Numbered from the stretch's first letter, positions 24,862 to 36,350 are shown. The stretch: 64,000 nt of DNA from Nannobrachium achirus (GCA_963921795.1 OY997655.1:5056203-5120202); one strand, 5' to 3'. Program-made: numbers and translations. The notes: generated from the letters alone by a model not told the origin.

Positions 24862-25855
24862 GGGGAGGAGGAGGAGGCGGAGACTCAGGAGCCCTGGCTG
24901 GAGGAGGAGGAGGCGGAGACTCAGGAGCCCTGGCTGGAGGAGGAGGAGGTGGAGACTCAGGAGCCCTGGCTGGAGGAGGAGGAAGCGGAGACTCAGGAGC
25001 CCTGGCTGGAGGAGGAGGCGGAGACTCAGGAGCCCTGGCTGGAGGAGGAGGAGGCGGAGACTAGGAGGAGGAGGAAAAAGAGACTCAGGAGCCCTGGCTG
25101 GAGGAGGAGGCGGAGACTCAGGAGCCCTGGCTGGAGGAGGAGGAGGAGGCGGAGACTCAGGAGCCCTGGCTGGAGGAGGAGGAGGCGGAGACTCAGGAGC
25201 CCTGGCTGGAGGAGGAGGCGGAGACTCAGGAGCCCTGGCTGGAGGAGGAGGAGGCGGAGACTCAGGAGCCCTGGCTGGAGGAGGAGGAGGCGGAGACTAG
25301 GAGGAGGAGGAAAAAGAGACTCAGGAGCCCTGGCTGGAGGAGGAGGCGGAGACTCAGGAGCCCTGGCTGGAGGAGGAGGAGGCGGAGACTCAGGAGCCCT
25401 GGCTGGAGGAGGAGGAGGCGGAGACTCAGGAGCCCTGGCTGGAGGAGGAGGAGGCGGAGACTCAAGAGCCCTGGCTGGAGGAGGAGACTTAAGGAGCCCA
25501 GCTGGTGGAGGCGGAGGAGGAGACTTAAGGAGCCCAGCTGGTGGAGGCGGAGACTCAAGAGCCCTGGCTGGAGGAGGAGGAGGCGGAGACTCAGGAGCCC
25601 TGGCTGGAGGAGGAGGAGGCGGAAACTCAGGAGCCCTGGCTGGAGGAGGAGGAGGCGGAGACTTCTTGGGAGGGAGCCCGGCTGCAGGAGGCGGAGACTT
25701 CTTGGGAGGGAGCCTGGCTGCAGGAAGCGGAGACTTCTTGGGAGGGAGCCCGGCTGCAGGAGGCGGAGACTTCTTGGGAGGGAGCCCGGCTGCACGAGGC
25801 AGAGACTTCTTGGGAGGGAGCCCGGCTGCAGGAGGCGGAGACTTCTTGAGAGGGA
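24862..25855 (+). repeat. 36-bp GC-rich minisatellite
   Basis: Two related subarrays. 24862-25660 has about 22 units of GGAGGAGGCGGAGACTCAGG + AGCCCTGGCTGGAGGA, varying by GGA triplets. 25660-25855 has about six units ending CTTCTTGGGAGGGAGCCCGG. Because the period is a multiple of three, a 355-residue frame (Gly/Glu/Arg-rich) and a Leu-rich opposite frame stay open. I do not call these genes. Confidence 0.9.
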
Positions 25856-25864
25856 GTCCAAAAC

Positions 25865-25985
25865 ATTTTTTTTCAAAAATGGTCCAGATGGTGGCGCTAG
25901 ATGGGACAGATGCGTTTTGATTAGAGATACTGTGTACCGGTTTGCGTGATTTTTGGGCAAAATCTGTAAGAGCAATTAAAATGTG
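25865..25985 (-). repeat. Fragment related to the GCGACC element
   Basis: GAGATACTGTGTACCGGTTT and GCGTGATTTTTGGGCAAAAT are the reverse complement of motifs inside the GCGACC elements and match 58520-58580. The fragment sits where the GC-rich core meets the right satellite arm. Confidence 0.6.
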
Positions 25986-25989
25986 TTAT

Positions 25990-28900
25990 TCTAATCCTTG
26001 CTCGGCCTAATTTGTGTTTTTTTCTGCCTTAGTATGACACTGTGTGTATGACCTTTTGTTCTAAATTATAACAAATAGGTTACTGTAATGTTCTAGATTT
26101 TATTCAGCAAAATTGCTACTGTTAAACAGCTGGTGAATATTATGTACAGGTACTTATGTCCGTTTCCTTTTTGATAAGAGCTTTCATTTTTTCCTCAGAT
26201 GTTATTTTTTGCTTAATAGCGAATGGGTCACTATAATATTTGTTGAATTTATTTAAAAATTGTTGACACAGTCAAACAGGTTGGGAATGTTTTCATTGGT
26301 ACTCATGTACTTCATGAACCAGAGGATTTATTAGTATTTTGTTAACAGCTTTTCTTTATTTTGCTGTGATTACATTATAATGAATGGCTTTACGGTAATA
26401 TTTGTAGAATTTATTATAAATTATTGGCACAGTAAATCAGGTTGTGAATATTTTCAGAGGTACTTAGGTAAATCATGAACAAGGTGATATAGTGTTTTTA
26501 TGGTAACAAATCTTAATTTTTATGAGATTTTAGACTTTTTGCTCTATAGCGAATGGATTATGGTAATATTTGTCGAATTTATTATAAATTATTGGCACTT
26601 TAAAACAGGTTGGGAATATTTTTAGAGTTACTTAGGTACATCATGAACAAGGTGACATAGTTGTTTTATGGTAACAAACTTCTTAATTTTTATCTGATTT
26701 TATACTATTTGCTGTATAGCGAATGGATGGTATTATTTGTCGAATTTATTATAAATTATTGGCACTGTAAAACAGGTTGGGAATATTTTTAGAGGTACTT
26801 AGGTATATCATGAACAAGGTGACATAGTTGTTTTATGGTAACAAACTTCTTAATTTTTATCTGATTTTATATTATTTGCTGTATAGCGAATGGATTATGG
26901 TAATATTTGTCGAATTTATTATAAATTATTGGCACTGTAAAACAGGTTGGGAATATTTTTAGAGTTACTTAGGAACATCATGAACAAGGTGACATAGTTG
27001 TTTTATGGTAACAAATCTTCTTAATTTTTATCAGAGTTTATACTTTTAGCTGTATAGCGAAGGTTTATGGTGATATTTGTCGAATTTATTATAAATTATT
27101 GGCACAGTAAAACAGGTTGGGAATATTTTTAGAGGTACTTAGGAACATCATGAACAAGGCGACATAGTTGTTTTATGGTAACAAATCTTCTTAATTTTTA
27201 TCAGATTTTATACTTTTAGCTGTATAGCGAAGGTTTATGGTAATATTTGTCGAATTTATTATAAATTATTGGCACAGTAAAACAGTTTGGGAATATTTTT
27301 TAGAGGTACTTAGGAACATCATGAACAAGGTGACATAGTTGTTTTATGGTAACAAATCTTCTTAATTTTTATCAGAGTTTATACTTTTAGCTGTATAGCG
27401 AAGGTTTATGGTGATATTTGTCGAATTTATTATAAATTATTGGCACAGTAAAACAGGTTGGGAATATTTTTTAGAGGTACTTAGGAACATCATGAACAAG
27501 GTGACATAGTTGTTTTATGGTAACAAATCTTCTTAATTTTTATCAGAGTTTATACTTTTAGCTGTATAGCGAAGGTTTATGGTGATATTTGTAGAATTTA
27601 TTATAAATTATTGGCACAGTAAAAAAGGTTGGGAATATTTTTAGAGGTACTTAGGAACATCATGAACAAGGTGACATAGTTGTTTTATGGTAACAAATCT
27701 TCTTAATTTTTATCAGAGTTTATACTTTTAGCTGTATAGCGAAGGTTTATGGTGATATTTGTCGAATTTATTATAAATTATTGGCACAGTAAAACAGGTT
27801 GGGAATATGTTTAGAGGTACTTAGGAACATCATGAACAAGGTGACATAGTTGTTTTATGGTAACAAATCTTAATTTTTATGAGTTTTTATAGTTTTTGCT
27901 GTATAGCAAAGGTTTATGGTAATATTTGTCGAATTTATTATAAATTATTGGCACAGTAAAACAGGTTGGGAATATTTTTTAGAGGTACTTAGGAACATCA
28001 TGAACAAGGTGACATAGTTGTTTTATGGTAACAAATCTTCTTAATTTTTATCAGAGTTTATACTTTTAGCTGTATAGCGAAGGTTTATGGTGATATTTGT
28101 AGAATTTATTATAAATTATTGGCACAGTAAAAAAGGTTGGGAATATTTTTTAGAGATACTTAGGAACATCATGAACAAGGTGACATAGTTGTTTTATGGT
28201 AACAAATCTTCTTAATTTTTATCAGAGTTTATACTTTTAGCTGTATAGCGAAGGTTTATGGTGATATTTGTAGAATTTATTATAAATTATTGGCACAGTA
28301 AAAAAGGTTGGGAATATTTTTTAGAGGTACTTAGGAACATCATGAACAAGGTGACATAGTTGTTTTATGGTAACAAATCTTCTTAATTTTTATCAGATTT
28401 TATACTTTTAGCTGTATAGCGAAGGTTTATGGTAATATTTGTCGAATTTATTATAAATTATTGGCACAGTAAAACAGGTTGGGAATATTTTTAGAGGTAC
28501 TTAGGAACATCATGAACAAGGTGACATAGTTGTTTTATGGTAACAAATCTTCTTAATTTTTATCAGTTTTTATAGTTTTTGCTGTATAGCGAAGGTTTAT
28601 GGTGATATTTGTCGAATTTATTATAAATTATTGGCACAGTAAAACAGGTTGGGAATATTTTTTAGAGGTACTTAGGAACATCATGAACAAGGTGACATAG
28701 TTGTTTTATGGTAACAAATCTTCTTAATTTTTATCAGAGTTTATACTTTTAGCTGTATAGCGAAGGTTTATGGTGATATTTGTAGAATTTATTATAAATT
28801 ATTGGCACAGTAAAAAAGGTTGGGAATATTTTTAGAGGTACTTAGGAACATCATGAACAAGGTGACATAGTTGTTTTATGGTAACAAATCTTCTTAATTT

Positions 28901-31315
28901 TTATCAGAGTTTATACTTTTAGCTGTATAGCGAAGGTTTATGGTGATATTTGTCGAATTTATTATAAATTATTGGCACAGTAAAACAGGTTGGGAATATT
29001 TTTAGAGGTACTTAGGAACATCATGAACAAGGTGACATAGTTGTTTTATGGTAACAAATCTTAATTTTTATGAGTTTTTATAGTTTTTGCTGTATAGCAA
29101 AGGTTTATGGTAATATTTGTCGAATTTATTATAAATTATTGGTACAGTAAAACAGGTTGGGAATATTTTTTAGAGGTACTTAGGAACATCATGAACAAGG
29201 TGACATAGTTGTTTTATGGTAACAAATCTTCTTAATTTTTATCAGAGTTTATACTTTTAGCTGTATAGCGAAGGTTTATGGTGATATTTGTAGAATTTAT
29301 TATAAATTATTGGCACAGTAAAAAAGGTTGGGAATATTTTTTAGAGATACTTAGGAACATCATGAACAAGGTGACATAGTTGATTTATGGTAACAAATCT
29401 TCTTAATTTTTATCAGAGTTTATACTTTTAGCTGTATAGCGAAGGTTTATGGTGATATTTGTAGAATTTATTATAAATTATTGGCACAGTAAAAAAGGTT
29501 GGGAATATTTTTTAGAGGTACTTAGGAACATCATGAACAAGGTGACATAGTTGTTTTATGGTAACAAATCTTCTTAATTTTTATCAGATTTTATACTTTT
29601 AGCTGTATAGCGAAGGTTTATGGTAATATTTGTCGAATTTATTATAAATTATTGGCACAGTAAAACAGGTTGGGAATATTTTTAGAGGTACTTAGGAACA
29701 TCATGAACAAGGTGACATAGTTGTTTTATGGTAACAAATCTTCTTAATTTTTATCAGTTTTTATAGTTTTTGCTGTATAGCGAAGGTTTATGGTGATATT
29801 TGTCGAATTTATTATAAATTATTGGCACAGTAAAACAGGTTGGGAATATTTTTTAGAGGTACTTAGGAACATCATGAACAAGGTGACATAGTTGTTTTAT
29901 GGTAACAAATCTTCTTAATTTTTATCAGAGTTTATACTTTTAGCTGTATAGCGAAGGTTTATGGTGATATTTGTAGAATTTATTATAAATTATTGGCACA
30001 GTAAAAAAGGTTGGGAATATTTTTTAGAGATACTTAGGAACATCATGAACAAGGTGACATAGTTGTTTTATGGTAACAAATCTTCTTAATTTTTATCAGA
30101 GTTTATACTTTTAGCTGTATAGCGAAGGTTTATGGTGATATTTGTAGAATTTATTATAAATTATTGGCACAGTAAAAAAGGTTGGGAATATTTTTTAGAG
30201 GTACTTAGGAACATCATGAACAAGGTGACATAGTTGTTTTATGGTAACAAATCTTCTTAATTTTTATCAGATTTTATACTTTTAGCTGTATAGCGAAGGT
30301 TTATGGTAATATTTGTCGAATTTATTATAAATTATTGGCACAGTAAAACAGGTTGGGAATATTTTTAGAGGTACTTAGGAACATCATGAACAAGGTGACA
30401 TAGTTGTTTTATGGTAACAAATCTTCTTAATTTTTATCAGTTTTTATAGTTTTTGCTGTATAGCGAAGGTTTATGGTGATATTTGTCGAATTTATTATAA
30501 ATTATTGGCACAGTAAAACAGGTTAGGAATATTTTTTAGAGGTACTTAGGAACATCATGAACAAGGTGACATAGTTGTTTTATGGTAACAAATCTTCTTA
30601 ATTTTTATCAGAGTTTATACTTTTAGCTGTATAGCGAAGGTTTATGGTGATATTTGTAGAATTTATTATAAATTATTGGCACAGTAAAAAAGGTTGGGAA
30701 TATTTTTAGAGGTACTTAGGAACATCATGAACAAGGTGACATAGTTGTTTTATGGTAACAAATCTTCTTAATTTTTATCAGAGTTTATACTTTTAGCTGT
30801 ATAGCGAAGGTTTATGGTGATATTTGTCGAATTTATTATAAATTATTGGCACAGTAAAACAGGTTGGGAATATTTTTAGAGGTACTTAGGAACATCATGA
30901 ACAAGGTGACATAGTTGTTTTATGGTAACAAATCTTAATTTTTATGAGTTTTTATAGTTTTTGCTGTATAGCAAAGGTTTATGGTAATATTTGTCGAATT
31001 TATTATAAATTATTGGTACAGTAAAACAGGTTGGGAATATTTTTTAGAGGTACTTAGGAACATCATGAACAAGGTGACATAGTTGTTTTATGGTAACAAA
31101 TCTTCTTAATTTTTATCAGAGTTTATACTTTTAGCTGTATAGCGAAGGTTTATGGTGATATTTGTAGAATTTATTATAAATTATTGGCACAGTAAAAAAG
31201 GTTGGGAATATTTTTTAGAGATACTTAGGAACATCATGAACAAGGTGACATAGTTGTTTTATGGTAACAAATCTTCTTAATTTTTATCAGATTTTATACT
31301 TTTAGCTGTATAGCG
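25990..31315 (-). repeat. ~172-bp satellite array, right arm (inverted)
   Basis: About 30 units of the same monomer in reverse orientation. The first ~400 bp next to the core are strongly degenerate. The bulk is a different variant from the left arm, with CGAAGGTTTATGGT and TTTATACTTTTAGCTGTATA. Recognisable variant units (TTTTTATGAGTTTTTATAG with TATAGCAAAGG) recur near 27875, 29065 and 30940, indicating higher-order amplification. Confidence 0.95.
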
Positions 31316-31683
31316 AGGGGGTCTACGAAGTCAAAGTCCCGAATTTCTCAAAAAAAATGTGTCCGATCATAGTTAACATTGGAGGTCCAAAAATCGGCGC
31401 GGCGCGAGGGGGTCCCCGGAGCTCCAGCGGGTCCCCGGTTGGTCCCTCGGCCGAGGCACCTCGGTCGGATGCGAGAAGGAGCGGCGTCGGCCCCTCGCCA
31501 CCCGGTTCTCAGTCTCTATATCCCCAGGGGCGCTGGTATATCGCCAGGGGTCCCTGGAGGTGGTCCCCGGGTGAAGGGTCTGCCACTCTGTAGTCCGAGG
31601 CGGAGGCCCCTTGGTCGGATGCGAGTGGAGCTGCGAAGGCCCCACAAAAGCCAGACATTGTGATTCCAAGTCCCACTCAAGAT
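31316..31683. other. GC-rich spacer unique to the right arm
   Basis: It lies between the right 172-bp and 46-bp arrays, where the left arm joins the two directly. It contains two diverged copies of a CCTCGGTCGGATGCGAG / CCTTGGTCGGATGCGAG motif and CCCCGGAGCTCCAGCGGGTC-like sequence. No coding sequence was recognised. It is either an insertion into the right arm or ancestral sequence lost from the left. Confidence 0.65.
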
Positions 31684-33474
31684 ATATGAGCTACAGACAT
31701 CACTATACATCATATTCATTCTGTATATGAGCTACAGACATCAGTACTCTGCACATCATATTCATTCAGTATATGAGCTACAGACATCACTATACATCAT
31801 ATTCATTCAGTATATGAGCTACAGACATCACTACTCTATACATCATATTCATTCAGTATATGAGCTACAGACATCACTACTCTATACATCATATTCATTC
31901 AGTATATGAGCTACAGACATCACTACTATATACATCATATTCATTCAGTATATGAGCTACAGACATCACTATGCATCATATTCATTCAGTATATGAGCTA
32001 CAGACATCACTACTCTATACATCATATTCATTCAGTATATGAGCTACAGACATCACTACTCTATACATCATATTCATTCAGTATATGAGCTACAGACATC
32101 ACTATACATCATATTCATTCAGTATATGAGCTACAGACATCACTATACATCATATTCATTCAGTATATGAGCTACAGACATCACTACATCATATTCATTC
32201 AGTATATGAGCTACAGACATCACTACTCTATGCATCATATTCTTTCAGTATATGAGCTACAGACATCACTACTCTTTGCATCATATTCATTCAGTATATG
32301 AGCTACAGACATCACTACATCATATTCATTCAGTATATGAGCTACAGACATCACTACTCTATACATCATATTCATTCAGTATATGAGCTACAGACATCAC
32401 TACTCTATACATCATATTCATTCAGTATATGAGCTACAGACATCACTACTATATACATCATATTCATTCAGTATATGAGCTACAGACATCACTATACATC
32501 ATATTCATTCAGTATATGAGCTACAGACATCACTATACATCATATTCATTCAGTATATGAGCTACAGACATCACTACTCTATGCATCATATTGATTCAGT
32601 ATATGAGCTACAGACATCACTACTATATGCATCATATTCATTCAGTATATGAGCTACAGACATCACTACATCATATTCATTCAGTATATGAGCTACAGAC
32701 ATCACTACTCTATGCATCATATTCATTCAGTATATGAGCTACAGACATCACTACTCTATGCATCATATTCATTCAGTATATGAGCTACAGACATCACTAC
32801 ATCATATTCATTCAGTATATGAGCTACAGACATCACTACTCTATACATCATATTCATTCAGTATATGAGCTACAGACATCACTACTCTATACATCATATT
32901 CATTCAGTATATGAGCTACAGACATCACTACTATATACATCATATTCATTCAGTATATGAGCTACAGACATCACTATACATCATATTCATTCAGTATATG
33001 AGCTACAGACATCACTACTCTATGCCATCATATTCATTCAGTATATGAGCTACAGACATCACTACTCTATGCATCATATTCATTCAGTATATGAGCTACA
33101 GACATCACTACTCTATGCATCATATTCATTCAGTATATGAGCTACAGACATCACTACTCTATGCCATCATATTCATTCAGTATATGAGCTACAGACATCA
33201 CTACTCTATGCATCATATTCATTCAGTATATGAGCTACAGACATCACTACTCTATACATCATATTCATTCAGTGTATGAGCTACAGACATCACTACTCTA
33301 TACATCATATTCATTCAGTATATGAGCTACAGACATCACTACTCTATACATCATATTCATTCAGTGTATGAGCTACAGACATCACTATTCTATACATCAT
33401 ATTCATTCAGTATGAGCTACAGACATCACTACTATGCATCATATTCATTCAGTATATGAGCTACTGACATCACT
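31684..33474 (-). repeat. ~46-bp tandem array, right arm (inverted)
   Basis: About 40 units of CATATTCATTCAGTATATGA + GCTACAGACATCACTACTCT + ATACAT, with the same short variants as the left arm. It mirrors 16100-17439 but is longer, so copy number has changed independently. Confidence 0.9.
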
Positions 33475-33705
33475 ACGTGGGGGGGGGGGGGGGGTCTAAT
33501 TTAAAGCATCTGTTAATTGAATACTATGTAGTTCCATATTTTATACACCCTTGGTCTCGAAAGTCTAGAAATTCTAATTTACCAGCTCGCCTTGAACGCA
33601 CCATCCCCTTGTCAAACCGTAAACAGCCGTGTAGAAGCGCAACATATTTTGAAGTGAGGATAGCGCGACCAGCTTTTCCTGAAGAGTAGATGGCGTGACC
33701 GCAGT
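33475..33705 (-). repeat. Foldback element, right terminal block
   Basis: The inverted copy of 15874-16099, beginning with CACTACGTGG, a poly-G run and TCTAATTTAAAGCATCTG, and ending GCGTGACCGCAGT. It is followed directly by the repeat TTCTCCGC (33706-33713). Confidence 0.85.
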
Positions 33706-33713
33706 TTCTCCGC
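33706..33713. other. Target-site duplication, right (TTCTCCGC)
   Basis: An exact 8-bp match to 15866-15873, on the outer edge of the right arm. Confidence 0.8.
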
Positions 33714-33856
33714 CTCTGTGTAAGGCTGGTCATAAAGTAATTAAGTCATAAAAAGCACAGTTTTCAAAGCGGAGAATCGGTTTATGACCGCAGGGTTCTG
33801 CACGTTCTCACTCTCAATAGTATTGCGTACCTCTCCCGTGTCCCATGTAGACTACT

Positions 33857-34067
33857 AGTAATGGAAAAAGTACTCACATGTTTTACTTAGTAAAAGTATC
33901 AATACTGCAATGCAGAAATACTCTGTTACGAGTAAAAGTCCAGAGTAAAAGTAGAATATTTGCCGCTGAGATGTGGAAATACTCCAGTATAAGTAAAAGA
34001 ACCTGAAAATGAATTGTGCTTAAATACAGTACTTGAGTAAGTGTACTTAGTTACTTTACACCACTGC
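33857..34067. mobile_element. 'AGTAAAAGTA' MITE
   Basis: The ends (GGAAAAAGTACTCACATGTT and TTAGTTACTTTACACCACTG) and a body rich in AGTAAAAGTA and TACTTGAGTAAGTGTACTTA match a small repeat abundant in teleosts. Related copies here are at 60360-60775 and fragments at 4800-4877 and 52022-52070. Confidence 0.6.
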
Positions 34068-34698
34068 CCGGACACACACAGTAACCATGGTAACCACTCC
34101 AATTTAACCCTTTCATTTTAAGCAAAATCTTTTACTGTGTGTAAAAAAAAAAAGCCGATCTACAAGCTCACAGCATGCATTGTCTATGCCTGTATATTAA
34201 AGACAAGTCCCTAAATATTATTATATTCATATAACTATATCTATAGGATATATTATATTTTTATTGTAGATTTAATTTTCTTCATTATATCTAGAACAAT
34301 CCAAGTCCAATTTTGCTGCATGTATTGTATGTGTAAGTCACTGTTTAACCGAGTTAATAACTTTTTTGGCCTAATAGCAATTTGGCCTATTTATATACAA
34401 AACCCAGAATTAAACCCATTATAAAATTGATTAAAAAACAATAAAAAATTATATTATTTTTTCGCGGGCTCTCGCTACGCTCGCGCCCGCAGGAAGGCCC
34501 CATAGCAAAATCATGCTTAGGGCCCCCGTGGGCCCAGAATCGGCTCTGGGAGAGACTGACAGAGAGAGAGAAAGAGAGAGAGAGAAGAGAGAAGTGGTCA
34601 AACTGGTTTCCTACTCACATGATCATGTCTGCACATGTAAAAGAATGTAGAAGAAAACAAGCCAAATGAGAGCCCTAAACACATTTACAACAGTTTGA
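34068..34698. other. Decayed repeat DNA, no gene seen
   Basis: It includes a half hairpin arm near 34156 (GCCGATCTACAAGCTCACAG), a TA-rich segment, a GGCCCC-rich end near 34490-34551 assigned tentatively to the host hAT element, and an (AG)n run at 34560-34595. Confidence 0.5.
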
Positions 34699-34700
34699 CC

Positions 34701-34761
<61 letters not shown>

Positions 34762-34790
34762 GAATGAATGAATGAATGAATGAATGAATG
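34699..34790. repeat. (TGAT)n/(TGAA)n microsatellite
   Basis: About 14 TGAT/GATT units run straight into about eight TGAA units. Similar TGATT tails end the LINE copies in this window, so it may be an expanded LINE tail. Confidence 0.9.
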
Positions 34791-34799
34791 ATGTATTAT

Positions 34800-35067
34800 A
34801 GTAGGGGTCTTCAACGTTTTCAGGCCAGGGACCCCCAAACTGATGGGGAGATTGAGCAGGGACCCCCTACCACCTTGTAGGGTCAGGGGTCGGGGTTACA
34901 ACATATTTTTTATTTTACATGTACACAAAGTACAGCGAGCTGATATAGTAACTGATAACATATCAACAATCTGTCAATTACAGTACAGTACAGTACTCAT
35001 ACAAGCTATTCAAAATGGACAGAATCATGATTTATTTTTAACATAAATGTGAAAAAGACCTCTGTAT
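34800..35067. repeat. hAT-type end fragment
   Basis: It opens with TAGGGGTCTTCAACGTTTTC and AGGCCAGGGACCCCCAAACT, typical of the hAT-MITE ends seen elsewhere in the window. The other end was not found. Confidence 0.45.
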
Positions 35068-35140
35068 TAGAGGTTTGCATAGGAAAAGGTAGTTTCATGA
35101 CAGTACAGTTCACTGGTACAAGGTCAACTAAAAGGATAAA
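35068..35140 (-). mobile_element. LINE 3' end fragment
   Basis: GTTTGCATAGGAAAAGGTAG and CAGTTCACTGGTACAAGGTC match the 3' UTR of the LINE copy at 4064-4672. It is only about 70 bp long. Confidence 0.65.
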
Positions 35141-35546
35141 CCAGTGTTGTTTTACTATAAGCTAGCTCTACATTTGGCTGAATATTATTATTTTCATCAT
35201 CTATTAAATTGCATGCAACAAGTAGTCCAGTCAATCTGTGGTTTGACCTCAAATAAATTGCAATATAATCATTAAGGGTTTATGTTTTCGTTTTTCTAGA
35301 TTAATATTCATATGCATTTGGTTAGGGCTATAATAGTCTCGGACTGGAGACACTGAGCTATGAGCTACTTTAACGTCCTGTAGTCGAACGAACACAAGCT
35401 CAGAAACAACAAGTTGGAGAAACCTGACAATAAACGGGTTTCTATAGAAACTAGTTAGTTAGAGTGGTGAGGTATGCGGAGAGACACAGAGAGAGAGACA
35501 GAGAAGTGGTCAAACTGGTACTCACATTATCACATTCATGTAAAAG

Positions 35547-35928
35547 AATGTAGAATAGGAGTCTTCAACAGGGGGTCCGGGACCCCTAGGGGGTCCTCAG
35601 AGTCACTACAGGGGGGTCGCCAAAATCTTTGTGTGATAGGATAATTATTTTAAAATTAACAACGTGTAACCCTCGATCGCATCCCAATTCTGAGGATAAC
35701 TTTAGCCAAAAATAGCTGATCTGCAAGCTCTCAACACCTCACAACAAAGGCGTTGAGAGCTTGTAGATCGGCTATTTTTTGCAAATAGGTATGGTGTAGA
35801 GGTAAAAAAAAAATGAACAGACCAAGTACAGAGTGAAGGGTCAAGTTTAGTAAGTAACGACGATTTAAGTGGTTAAACGTTTATACAATAATGTAGAGGG
35901 GTCCCTGCTTCATCTCTTCATCTAAGGG
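35547..35928. mobile_element. hAT-type MITE, right end lost
   Basis: Nearly collinear with 36727-37160 (GAGTCTTCAACAGGGGGTCC through CCCTGCTTCATCTCT), including the hairpin at the same internal position. Similarity stops at about 35928 before the right terminal repeat. Confidence 0.65.
35707..35780. repeat. Palindromic hairpin 2
   Basis: The arms AAAAATAGCTGATCTGCAAG and TTGTAGATCGGCTATTTTT pair almost fully, with a CTCTCAAC/GTTGAGAG inner stem. Confidence 0.85.
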
Positions 35929-36280
35929 GCAGGCTATGGTTTTTGATAACTTTTTTCATTTATTTTTAATATTTAAAAAATATTATATTTATTTAAAAAA
36001 TAAATGAAAGAAGTTATAAAAAGAACACGGCCTGCTCACGTATTAGTATGAGCCTCCAGAATAAATAATGGGTGTTTTTAATGAATCTATCATGGTTAAA
36101 ATAGAGTTTGAAGTTACAAAGGGTGTATGGGGCCTTCCTCCTGGGGGCCTGATAACATTTACATCAAATATCTAAATATTGAATGAAGCGAATTAAAAAC
36201 TGTTCAGGGTGTTCATAAAAGCCTGATTAGATGATAAAATTACCAAGTTTTTTTTTTTTTTTTTTGTTAAGTGAAGTATC

Positions 36281-36350
36281 CCTTTAACCCTAACCCTAAC
36301 CTCAGTAAAACTATGCCTAAACCCTAACCCTAAACCTAAACCTAACCCTG
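36281..36350. repeat. Telomere-like CCCTAA tract, degenerate
   Basis: AACCCTAACCCTAACC and later ACCCTAACCCTAAACC are mixed with CCTAAA variants. It lies next to a partial TTAA-type MITE (about 36100-36280). Confidence 0.65.

Larger units (their letters stand above)
23847..25985. other. GC-rich core of the foldback element
   Basis: Composition changes abruptly from AT-rich satellite to GC-rich sequence. In order, the core has a purine-rich lead (23.85-23.93 kb), a ~118-bp degenerate tandem repeat, a ~60-bp unique link (24.78-24.85 kb), a 36-bp minisatellite and a fragment related to the GCGACC element. Long frames exist on both strands because the repeats lack stops. None resembles a transposase, and their composition follows the repeat period. 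Confidence 0.75.
15874..33705. mobile_element. 17.8-kb foldback-like element with satellite-filled inverted repeats
   Basis: The left arm (15874-23846) and right arm (about 25990-33705) are inverted copies with the same order: a terminal ~230-bp block, a ~46-bp tandem array, then a ~172-bp tandem array. The outer terminal blocks are about 96-97% identical by eye, from ACTGCGGTCACGC inward to the poly-C/poly-G tract. Flanks are the 8-bp direct repeat TTCTCCGC. The core (23847-25985) is GC-rich and repetitive, without a recognisable transposase. The organisation matches foldback elements (Drosophila FB, Galileo), whose long inverted repeats contain subrepeats. An 8-bp target is also compatible with hAT, P, Mutator-like and KDZ transposases. 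It is probably non-autonomous. Confidence 0.8.
15404..34551 (+). mobile_element. Candidate decayed hAT element hosting the foldback element
   Basis: The left part (15404-15873) starts after GGAGAGAG with TGCCGGCGCC and a GGGCCCCC-rich segment. The right part ends near 34551 with GGGCCCAGAATCGGCTCTG, followed by GGAGAGAC. The flanks match at seven of eight bases, as expected for a hAT target duplication. A transposase-like first exon lies at 15720-15789. The terminal repeats match poorly and most of the right side is decayed or replaced by other repeats, so the boundaries are tentative. Confidence 0.4.

Noticed and set aside
24853-25920. A 355-residue Glu/Gly/Arg-rich frame and a 237-residue Leu-rich frame on the opposite strand
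   Set aside because: A 36-bp period is divisible by three, so several frames stay open by construction, on both strands. No domain and no splice or start context.
17440-31315. Functional centromere: inverted satellite arms around a unique core
   Set aside because: The monomer length and symmetry are suggestive, but the 8-bp target duplication and terminal blocks fit a transposable element better, and the array is short for a vertebrate centromere.
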